Origin: Mesostigma viride
Taxonomy: Eukaryota; Streptophyta; Mesostigmatophyceae; Mesostigmatales; Mesostigmataceae
Length of the DNA stretch: 62,000 nucleotides
Assembly: GCA_009746045.1 (NCBI GenBank)
Contig: RPFO01000041.1
Location: 1-62,000, forward strand
Direction: 5' to 3'
Shown here: in pieces, positions 1 to 10,500 of the stretch
How positions within the stretch are numbered: the first letter of the stretch is position 1
Layout of the letters: the number at the start of each line of letters is the position of its first letter
Made by a program: the position numbers and the translations under genes
The notes under the pieces: generated by a model
Told to the model about the DNA's origin: nothing
The model's input: the letters and a program-made list of their open reading frames with translations, nothing else
Databases searched by the model: none

Positions 1-985
1 CGTGGGTGGTGGGGGTGGCTGGCATGCGTAAGTGGGTGTGGGGGGGGGCTGGCATGCAGTTGGTGGGTGGGGGGGCTGGCATGGTGCGTGGGCATGGGGT
101 GGTGGTGGTGCGTGGGTCGGTGGGGTGCCTGGCATGCATAAGTGGGCCCGCGGTGCCCCTGATTGCTGTCTGGCCCCTAATCATGTGGATGTGGCTGGCT
201 GCCTGCTGGCACGCGTGTGTGGGTTTTGGGGGGGGCTGGCATGCATGCGTGTGTGTGTGGGGGGGCTGAGATGCGTGCGTGGGTGTGGGGGTGGCTGGCA
301 TGCGTGCCTGGGTTTGGGGTTGGGCTGCCATGCGTGCGTGGGTTTAGGGGGTGGCTGGCATGCGTGCCTGGGTTCGTAGGGTGGGCTGCCATGCGTGCGT
401 GGGTGTGGGGGGTGGCTGGCATGCGTACGTGGGTGTGGGGGTGGCTGGCATCCATGCGTGCATGTGGGGGTGGCTGGCATCCATGCGTGCATGTGGGGGG
501 TGGCTGGCATGCGTGCGTGGGCTCGTGGGGTGGCTGGCTTGCGTGCGTGGGTGTGGGGGTGGCTGGCATCCATGCGTGGGTTTGCGGGGTGGCTGGCATG
601 CATGCGTGCATGTGGGGGGGGGCTGGCATGCGTGCGTGGGTGTGGGGGGGGCGTACGTGGGTATGGGGGGTGGCTGGCATGCGTCCGTGGGTGTGGGGGC
701 GGAGTGGCATGCATGCGTGGGTGTGGTGGGGGGCTGCCATGCATGCGTGGGTTTAGGGGGGGGCTGGCATGCGTGCCTGGGTTCGTGGGGTGGCTTCCAT
801 GCGTGCGTGGGTGTGGGGGGTGGCTGGCATGCGTACGTGGGTGTGGGGGGCTGGCGGCATGCATAAGTGGGTTTGTGTAAGGGGCGGGGGGGTGGCTGGC
901 ATGCGTGCGTGGGCATGGGGGTGGCTGGCATGCGTGCGTGGGTTGGTGGGGTGCCTGGCATGCATAAGTGAGCCCGCGGTGCCCC
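1..985. repeat. GT-rich minisatellite array, ~30-bp unit (copy 1)
   Basis: The unit is about 30 bp and reads roughly gtggctggcatgcgtgcgtg followed by ggtgtggggg; it is repeated with 1-2 bp length drift and point changes. It lacks stop codons in several frames on both strands, so it generates long spurious frames (His/Pro-rich on minus, Trp/Gly/Val-rich on plus). Around 121-208 the array is interrupted by the same junction sequence that ends it at about 947-1030, so the array was left and re-entered. A second array lies at 3833-5368. I infer no coding function. Confidence 0.93.
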
Positions 986-3250
986 TGATTGCTGTCTGGC
1001 CCCTAATCATGTGGATGTGGCTGGCTGCCTGCCCTCCTGTTTGCCCCATCCCCAAACCCCATGCCGCAAGGCTCGTAGCTCAAGCCCCATGGCTCATGCC
1101 CCATGGCCCTTGCCTGCCAGCCTACCTGTGCTGCATACCCTTGCAGCCTTTCCTGCCTCGCCTGGCGTGGCCTGCCCTGCCCTCTCTGCCCTCCCGCCCG
1201 CCCATGCGGTCCGTTGCCACGGATGGAAAATGAGAAGAAAATAATATGGCCCCGCTGGCACCACAAATCACCTGGTTGGTCAACCAAGGGGATAGCCTGC
1301 ACAATGAGACAGGAACACAGCAGACCCAGCAAAGCAAGATTCAGGTTGTAAGCCAGTGGAGATTACTTTTGACTTGCTTGATGAAGAAATACAACACACC
1401 TTCTACGGTCACACCTTCTATGAACAAATGGTTGATTGATCACCTTATACACCACGTAAACATGTTACCAGACGCGCTCTTCAGTCCAGTGAAAATCCAC
1501 GTGCGAAGCAAGGCAGATTATCTTACGCAGTAAGCACCATGAATGTCAGCCACTACAGCAGTAAATGACGCCCTAAACTCATGACCAGGCAAGCATCCAC
1601 AGGGGCTTTCACCGCCCAGTATATTCCAGTAAATATCATCACAGATCCTCTGGCAACGGACGTTGACACGGGAAACCCGAAGGACCATGAAGATGGCGTC
1701 CTGCACGGCTAAGAAAATGAAACGCAGACCCTTGCTACGCTATGTCTTCGCTGCGACTAGGTGAAGTCGGCCCAATGGAAACAACGCAACCGAGGAAACG
1801 CATCAAAAAGAGAGCAGGCACTATCCCGGTCATCGAAACAAACGACTCACCATCGGCATCGCCAGCGTACGTCCCGTGGCAACAAATCCAGCGTTCATTC
1901 CAATATTGCGTGACGACAACAGAAACTCGTCGGCCACACCCACGCCTTCCACGAACAGTAAACCTATTTCACTAGGCACCCAATACGTCAAGCAAAGAAG
2001 CACGATAACATAATACCTAAATCTACAACGACATTCCATTTCCAGGTCGCTAGCTATCGCAGCAGGCCATAGCGCCACTAACCTCTCCCACGCACGTGAA
2101 TGCCCACCGACGGCCAGCCAGATCAGAAACAATTCAAAGGTACGCATCGAAATGGAACATTGAACGCTATAAAAGCAATGCCCACGCATTGTCCATCCCC
2201 AATTTTCCAGGCAGCGTTGACCGCCATCCCCAGCCAGCAGGAATATTAAGTGCTGTCGCAGCATGTCGCCCCCTCTCCCCCTCGCAGTCCTGGTTTATGC
2301 ACGTTCGATTGCTTGGGCGCGTCCAGGCGGTCCAGCACCGCGTACTACCCAGTACCCACTTGAAAATCCTCCCAAGTCATTTTTTCCCTGCCTGGTAAGT
2401 ACGGAATCTGGCAGAAATTCGTCCAGCAAGCATCATACTACTCTCCACTGCTCCAAGTCAAATTTTGCGTATAAATTTAGAATAAATATCAGTCACATCA
2501 TGTTCAGACTATAACTCCGGTCTGAATCGAAAAGTGATGCGAAAACACTCAGTGAAACGGTTTCTGCACGCAATGCGGACAGGAAAACGGCCGTAACGCC
2601 CAAAATGCTACGGTTTCTAAACATTTTCTGGACGTTCCGTCGAGATGCCGCACTGAACGCTACGAAATTTTAGGACGGCGCGCTGTCGGCCTCGCGATGG
2701 GCCCAGTAACGCCCAAAATGTTACGGCTTCTAAACATTTTCTGGACGTTCCGTCGAGCTGCCGCACTGAACGCTACGAAATTTGAGGACGGCGCGCTCTC
2801 GGCCTAGCGATGGGCGCAGTAGCCGAAGTTGATCGCCACAAGGCATGGGATGTTTCGTAAGAGATGCATTCGCGCAAGAGTTTGAGGGCCGCGCAACAAC
2901 TTGACATCGCGTTTCAGGTCCGTCAAACTGCCTGTGTTTTCTTGATCCTCCCATTGGCGGGCCGCCCCCCTGCTGAACAAAGTTCTGAACCGGATCAACC
3001 CCTGCCCGCAAAAGTGCTGAACCGGATCTGGACAGATCAGACGTTTCAGCCCCCGTTCAGAACGTGTGAGACTCGATCTGCCTAGTTTGCCACTTTTCGG
3101 GCAACTGCTCCGATTGGGCGCCACCGCGGATCTCCGAATCGCCCTGACTATCGGCCGCCCTGCGCTCGCGGTTTTCGTACGGGCCACTTTTCGGGCCTCA
3201 CGGTTTGACCAATTTTTTCGTCCGTGTTAATCGTAGTCACTAGAGGGGGA
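986..3250. repeat. Body of a segmental tandem duplication, copy 1
   Basis: This sequence recurs at a constant offset of 4,396 bp (1003 to 5399, 1246 to 5642, 1518 to 5914), with scattered substitutions and small indels. The end is sharp: both copies run to cactagaggggga and then diverge. Frames in the body are not conserved; for example a minus frame around 1830-2264 is altered relative to its partner by a 10-bp indel near 2230, which argues against a protein. No gene family was recognised. Confidence 0.88.
2593..2818. repeat. 113-bp tandem duplication inside copy 1
   Basis: The stretch starting gtaacgcccaaaatgctacg at 2593 is repeated from 2706, including the motif ttctggacgttccgtcgag. The matching place in the second duplication copy (about 6970-7082) has the stretch only once, so this expansion or loss happened after the 4.4-kb duplication. 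Confidence 0.85.
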
Positions 3251-3832
3251 CTAGTGGGGGGGCCAAGGCCCCCCACTTATTCGGACGCACTACGCCACCA
3301 GGGGCCCTGAGGCCCCCGCCGAAAGCTTCGACCCGCCGGGTTGAGCCCGCCGACCGGCCCGGCCCCTACGCCGGGGGGCGAACGCTCGGCGGCCTTCCTT
3401 TGGGGGCTTCCCATCGCGCGCGCTCGCGCCGGCCCGCCGCACCGTCGATCCCACGCTCCGTCCCTCACGGGCACGTCCAGCACGCGTCGTACTCTAGTAC
3501 ATCAACCCAGTCCGAATAGTACCGTATATTGTGAGACGTCGCCGTTCATTGCATGCAAGTATTTCCTTACTCATTACTTCCTAACAACTGAAACTGACAA
3601 TGCAGCTATGCCATGCAAGACACAATGTGGGTACCGCTTTTTGCAAGCGGCAGCCATAACGACCAAACACTTCCATGCAAACTCCCATGTTCATCATTCA
3701 TTAATATTCCTTGAGTGGCAATCCTTTGTAAACACATGCACCGTCGTTCATGCCCACCATGACTTCATGTAGACAATGTTTTGTACATGACTCGACAGTG
3801 CCCTTGTGCGCGACCGTGGGGCGTGCCCTGTC
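3251..3832. other. Single-copy spacer between the duplicated modules
   Basis: This ~580-bp stretch follows the sharp end of duplication copy 1 and precedes the second minisatellite. Its first 240 bases are very GC-rich and open with a G/C hairpin at 3254-3276 (G7CC, AA loop, GGC6). The rest is ordinary composition. A plus frame from 3341 crosses the GC-rich part, but it resembles nothing known and shows no coding pattern. Confidence 0.6.
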
Positions 3833-5368
3833 CATTCGTGGGTGTGGTGGGGAGCTGCCATGCATGCGTGGGTTTAGGGGTGGCTGGCATGTGTGCCTGG
3901 GTTTGTGGGGTGGCTGCCATGCGTGCGTGGGTGTGGGGGGTGGCTGGCATCCGTACGTGGGTGTGGGGGGTGGCTAGCATGCACGTGCATGCGGGGGGTG
4001 GCTGGCATGCATGCGTGCATGTGGGGGGTGGCTGGCATGCATGCGTGGGTTTGTGGGGTGGCTGCCATGCGTGCGTGGGTGTGGGGGGTGGCTGGCATGC
4101 GTATGTGGGTGTGGGGGGTGGCTAGCATGCACGTGCATGTGGGGGTGGCTGTCATGCATGCGTGCATGTGGGGGGTGGCTGGCATGCGTGCGTGGGTTTG
4201 TGGGGGGGTGGCATACGTGCGTGGGTGTGGGGGTGTCTGGCATGCGTGCATGGGTTTGTGGGGTGGCTGGCATGCATGCGTGGGTGTGGGCGGGAGCTGC
4301 CATGCACGCATGTGGGGCGGGGCAGGCTGGCATGCGTGCGTGGGTGTGGGGGGGACGGCATGCGTACTTGGTGACGGGGGTGGCTGGCATGCATAAGTGG
4401 GTTTGTGGGGTGGCTGGCATGCATGCGTGCATGTGGGGGGGGCTGGCACGCGTGTGTGGGTTTGGGGGGGGCTGCCATGCATGCGTGTGGGGGGGGGGCT
4501 GACATGCATGCGTGGGTGTGGGGGTGGCTGGCATGCGTGCCTGGGTTTGGGGGTGGCTGCCATGCGTGCGTGGGTTTAGGGGGTGGCTGGCATGCGTGCC
4601 TGGGTTCGTGGGGTGGGCTGCCATGCGTGCGTGGGTGTGGGGGGTGGCTGGCATGCGTACGTGGGTGTGGGGGTGGCTGGCATCCATGCGTGCATGTGTG
4701 GGGTGGCTGGCATGCATGCGTGGGCTCGTGGGGTGGCTGGCATGCGTGCGTGGGTGTGGGGGTGGCTGGCATGCGTGCATGGGTTTGTGGGTGGCTGGAA
4801 TGCAAGCATGCATGTGGGGGGGGGCTTGTTTGCATGTGGGGTGGCTGGCAAGCATGCGTGCATGTGGGGGGTGGCTGGCATGTGTGCGGGGGTTGGGGGG
4901 GCGGCTGCCATGCGTGCGTGGGTGTGGGGGGGGCTGGCATGCATGCATGCATGTGGGGGGGCTGGCATCCATGCGTGGGTTTGTGGGGTGGCTGGCATGC
5001 ATGCATGCATGAGGGGGGGGCTGGCATGCGTGCGTGGGTGTGGGGGGGGCGTACGTGGGTATGGGGGGTGGCTGGCATGCATGCGTGGGTGTGGGGGCGG
5101 AGTGGCATCCATGCGTGGGTGTGGTGGGGGGCTGCCATGCATGCGTGGGTTTAGGGGGGGGCTGGCATGCGTGCCTGGGTTCGTGGGGTGGCTGCCATGC
5201 GTGCGTGGGTGTGAAGGGTGGCTGGCATGCGTACGTGGGTGTGGGGGGTGGCTGGCATGCATAAGTGGGTTTGTGTAAGGGGGGGGGGTGGCTGGCATGC
5301 GTGCGTGGGCATGGGGGTGGCTGGCATGCGTGCGTGGGTTGGTGGGGTGCCTGGCATGCATAAGTGGG
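3833..5368. repeat. GT-rich minisatellite array, ~30-bp unit (copy 2)
   Basis: Same ~30-bp unit and same end junction (…gcataagtgggcccgcggtg) as the first array, but longer. Units carrying 'catgcatgcgtgcatgtggg' are mixed with units carrying 'catgcgtgcgtgggtgtggg'. Spurious frames exceed 300 codons on the minus strand and over 200 on the plus strand at the same place, as expected from stop-poor tandem DNA. Confidence 0.93.
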
Positions 5369-7514
5369 CCCGCGGTGCCCCTGATTGCTGTCTGGCCCCT
5401 AATCATGTGGATGTGGCTGGCTGCCTGCCCTCCTGTTTGCCCCATCCCCAAACCCCATGCCGCAAGGCTCGTAGCTCAAGCCCCATGGCTCATGCCCCAT
5501 GGCCCTTGCCTGCCAGCCTACCTGTGCTGCATACCCTTGCAGCCTTTCCTGCCTCGCCTGGCCTGGCCTGCCCTGCCCTCTCTGCCCTCCCGCCCGCCCA
5601 TGCGGTCCGTTGCCACGGATGGAAAATGAGAAGAAAATAATATGGCCCCGCTGGCACCACAAATCACCTGGTTGGACAACCAAGGGGATAGCCTGCACAA
5701 TGAGACAGGAACACAGCAGACCCAGCAAAGCAAGATTCAGGTTGTAAGCCAGTGGAGATTACTTTTGACTTGCTTGATGAAGAAATATAAAACACCTTCT
5801 ACTGTCACACCTTCTACGAACAAATGGTTGATTGATCACCTTATACACCACGTAAACATGTTACCAGACGCGCTCTTCAGCCCAGTGAAAATCCACGCGC
5901 GAAGCAAGGCAGATTATCTTACGCAGTAAGCACCATGAATGTCAGCCACTACAGCAGTAAATGACGCCCTAAACTCATGACCAGGCAAGCATCCACAGGG
6001 GCTTTCACCGCCCAGTATATTCCAGAAAAAATCATCACAGATCCTCTGGCAACGGACGTTGACACGGGAAACCCGAAGGACCATGAAGATGGCGTCCTGC
6101 ACGGCTAAGAAAATGAAACGCAGACCCTTGCTACGCTATGTCTTCGCTGCGACTAGGTGAATTCGGCCAATGGAAACAACGCAACCGAGGAAACGCATCA
6201 GAAAGAGAGCAGGCACTAGCCCGGTCATCGAAACAAACGACTCACCATCGGCATCGCCAGCGTACGTCCCGTGGCAACAAATCCAGCGTCCATTCCAATA
6301 TTGTGTGACGACAACAGAAACTCGTCGGCCACACCCACGCCTTCCACGAACAGCAAACTTATTTCACTAGGCACCCAATACGTCAAGCAAAGAAGCACGA
6401 TAACATAATACCTAAATCTACAACGACATTCCATTTCCAGGTCGCTAGCTATCGCAGCAGGCCATAGCGCCACGAACCTCTCCCACGCACGTGAATGCCC
6501 ACCGACGGCCAGCCAGATCAGAAACAATTCAAAGGTACGCATCGAAATGGAACATTGAACGCTATAAAAGCAATGCCCACGCATTGTCCATCCCCAATTT
6601 TCCAGGCAGCGTTGACCGCCATCCCCAATATTAAGTGCTGTCGCAGCATGTCGTCCCCTCTCCCCCTCGCAGTCCTGGTTTATGCACGTTCGATTGCTTG
6701 GGCGCGTCCAAGCGGTCCAGCACCGCGTACTACCCACTTGAAAATCCTCCCAAGTCATTTTCCCCTGCTTGCTTAGTACGGGATCTGGCAGAAATTCGTC
6801 CAGCAAGCAACATACTACTCTCCACTCCTCCAACTAAAACTTTGCGTATAAATTTAGAATAAATATCAGTCACATCATGTTCAGACTATAACTTCGGTCT
6901 GAATCGAAAAGTGATGCGAAAACACTCAGTGAAACGGTTTCTGCACGCAATGAGGACAGGAAAACGGCCGTAACGCCCAAAATGCTACGGTTTCTAAACA
7001 TTTTCTGGACGTTTCGTCGAGCTGCCGCACTGAACGCTACGAATTTTTAGGACGGCGCGCTCTCGGCCAAGCGATGGGCGCAGTAGCCGAAGTTGATCGC
7101 CGCAAGGCATGGGATGTTTCGTAAGAGATGCTTCGCGCAAGAGTTTGAGGGCCGCGGAACAACTTGACATCGCGTTTCAGGTCCGTCAAACTGCCTGTGT
7201 TTTCTTTCTCCTCCCATTGGCGGGCCGCCCCCCCTGCTGAACAAAGTGCTGAACCGGATCAACCCCTGCCCGCAAAAGTGCTGAACCGGATCTGACCAGA
7301 TCAGACGTTTCAGCCCCCGTTCAGAACTCCTGAGACTCGATCTGCCTAGTTTGCCACTTTTCGGGCAACTGCTCCGATTGGGCGCCACCGCGGATCCCCG
7401 GATCGCCCTGACTATCGGTCGCCCTGCGCTCGCGGTTTTCGTACGGGCCACTTTTCGGACCTCACGGTTTGACCAACTTTTTCGTCCGGGTTAATCGTAG
7501 TCACTAGAGGGGGA
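5369..7514. repeat. Body of the segmental tandem duplication, copy 2
   Basis: Partner of 986-3250 at an offset of about 4.4 kb. It lacks the 113-bp internal duplication seen in copy 1 and has several short deletions, e.g. near 6627 and 6731. A minus frame at 6225-6833 is longer than its partner only because of these frame-changing indels. The copy ends at cactagaggggga, where the satellite array begins directly. Confidence 0.88.
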
Positions 7515-10500
7515 CAAGATCGGGGGCTCCGCCCCCGAACCCCCGCTACTTGGCAGATTCTGTGCCTCAACGGCTTTTTGTGCCTCAACGGCGAGTACCA
7601 GCACAGCCGTACACTCCCGCTCACACAGCCCGCCCACTAGCAAGACAGCCGAACCTGTACGGCCGGCCACAGCCTGTGATCCCCTGGATTACGCCTCGAT
7701 TCCATGCAAACTCATGGTGCCGGACGGTTTGCTGGCCTATTTTGGGAAGCCGGTGGCTGAACCGAACCGCAACTAAACCTGTTATGTCAGTACGTCAGAT
7801 CCGTCCGTCAGCTTTCTCGCTTTTTGCCAGCAACCGCCAAATACCCCTTGAATCGGTCCTCTCCTCGCCGTTTTCCCTGCCAATTTCCCTCGTCCGTTCC
7901 AAACGCCTAGGCCAATTTCAAGCTCAACTTGGCACGCATCGTTTTGGCTCGCTCCTACGCTGAGCTACTAAATGTATTAGACCGTTACTCAGCCGTTACG
8001 TATATTTCCTCTAATGCTGGCGAAATTGGCTGGAGGTTGTTTGGCTACTCGTCTTAGAAGAGTTTGGGCGCCGGACGCTACGCGGTGACAGGCCGCTAGA
8101 AAGCCTACGGACACGATTTGCTGAAAGATTTTGTGGAAACAAATTTTGCGTTCCGATTTTCGCGCTACTAGTGTACGGACAACGTTTGCCGGAAGAGTTT
8201 GCGGAAGAGTTTGCGCAGCCAAAAAGTAGTATAAAGGGCAACAAGATCGGGGGCTCCGCCCCCGAACCCCCGCTACTTGGCAGATTCTGTGCCTCAACGG
8301 CTTTTTGTGCCTCAACGGCGAGTACGAGCACAGCCGTACACTCCCGCTCACACAGCCCGCCCACTAGCAAGACAGCCGAACCTGTACGGCCGGCCACAGC
8401 CTGTGATCCCCTGGATTGCGCCTCGATTCCATGCAAACTCATGGTGCCGGACGGTTTGCTGGCCTATTTTGGGAAGCCGGTGGCTGAACCGAACCGCAAC
8501 TACTGAAACCTGGTATGTCAGTACGTCAGATCCGTCCGTCAGCTTTCTCGCTTGTTGCTAGCAACCGCCGAATACCCCTTGAATCGGTCCTCTCCTCGCC
8601 GTTTTCCTTGCCAACTTCCCTCGTCCGTTCCAAACGCCTAGGCCAATTTCAAGCTCAACTCGAAACGCAAGGCTTAGGCGCTTAGCTACTCGGAAAAATT
8701 CACCGTTACGACGCGGTTACGGCCGTTTGCACTCGAAACGCTTTTACTGATTGTCGGTTGGCACGCATTTGTTTGGCTACTCGTCTTAGAAGAGTTTGGG
8801 CGCCGGACGCTACGCGGTGACAGGCTGCTAGAAAGCCTACGGACGCGATCTGCGTAAAGATTTTGTGGAAACAAATTGTGCGTTCCGATTTTTGCGCTAC
8901 TCGGGTACGGACAACGTTTGCCGGAAGAGTTTGCGGAACAAATGGGCCGACATAAAAGTAGTATAAAGGGCAACAAGATCGGGGGCTCCGCCCCCGAACC
9001 CCCGCTACTTGGCAGATTCTGTGCCTCAACGGCTTTTTGTGCCTCAACGGCGAGTACCAGCACAGCCGTACACTCCCGCTTACACAGCCCGCCCACTAGC
9101 AAGACAGCCGAACCTGTACGGCCGGCCACAGCCTGTGATTCCATGGATTACGCCACGATTCCATGCAAACTCATGGTGCCGGACGGTTTGCTGGCCTATT
9201 TTGGGAAGCCGGTGGCTGAACCGAACCGCAACTAAACCTGGTATGTCAGTAGGTCAGGTCCGTCCGTCAGATTCCTCACTTTTTGCCAGCAACCGCCAAA
9301 TACCCCTTGAATCGGTCCTCTCCTCGCCGTTTTCCTCGCCAATTTCCCTCGTCCGGCCCAAACGCCTAGGCCAATTTCAAGCTGAACTTGGCACGCATCG
9401 TTGTCGATAGCTACGGAGCTTAGAAACTCGGAGTTCTGGACCGTTACGCGAAGGAAACGGCCGTTTTAGTCTGTTTTACTGACTACTACTGTCGTCACGG
9501 GGTATTTGTTTGAGTTCCGTGTTGAGAAAAGTTTGGGCGCCAGACGCTACGCGGTGACAGGCCGCTAGAAAGCCTACGGACGCGATCTGCGTAAAGGTTT
9601 TGCGGAAACAAATTTGGCGTTCGGATTTTTGCGCTACTCGGGTACGGACAACGTTTGCCGGAAGAGTTTGCGGAACAATTGGCGGACCATAAAAGTAGTA
9701 TAAAGGGCAACAAGATCGGGGGCTCCGCCCCCGAACCCCCGCTACTTGGCAGATTCTGTGCCTCAACGGCTTTTTGTGCCTCAACGGCGAGTACCAGCAC
9801 AGCCGTACACTCCCGCTCACACAGCCCGCCCACTAGCAAGACAGCCGAACCTGTACGGCCGGCCACAGCCTGTGATCCCCTGGATTACGCCTCGATTCCA
9901 TGCAAACTCATGGTGCCGGACGGTTTGCTGGCCTATTTTGGGAAGCCGGTGGCTGAACCGAACCGCAACTAAACCTGTTATGTCAGTACGTCAGATCCGT
10001 CCGTCAGCTTTCTCGCTTTTTGCCAGCAACCGCCAAATACCCCTTGAATCGGTCCTCTCCTCGCCGTTTTCCCTGCCAATTTCCCTCGTCCGTTCCAAAC
10101 GCCTAGGCCAATTTCAAGCTCAACTTGGCACGCATCGTTTTGGCTCGCTCCTACGCTGAGCTACTAAATGTATTAGACCGTTACTCCGCCGTTACGTATA
10201 TTTCCTCTAATGCTGGCGAAATTGGCTGGAGGTTGTTTGGCTACTCGTCTTAGAAGAGTTTGGGCGCCGGACGCTACGCGGTGACAGGCCGCTAGAAAGC
10301 CTACGGACACGATTTGCTGAAAGATTTTGTGGAAACAAATTTGGCGTTCCGATTTTCGCGCTACTAGTGTACGGACAACGTTTGCCGGAAGAGTTTGCGG
10401 AAGAGTTTGCGCAGCCAAAAAGTAGTATAAAGGGCAACAAGATCGGGGGCTCCGCCCCCGAACCCCCGCTACTTGGCAGATTCTGTGCCTCAACGGCTTT

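Noticed and set aside
177-1055. Long His/Pro- and Trp/Gly-rich frames on both strands (also at 3874-5451)
   Set aside because: They follow the ~30-bp minisatellite period and exist in several frames at once; no start, domain or codon pattern supports a gene.
6225-6833. 202-codon minus frame in duplication copy 2
   Set aside because: Its partner in copy 1 is broken by a 10-bp indel and other length changes, so the frame is not maintained.
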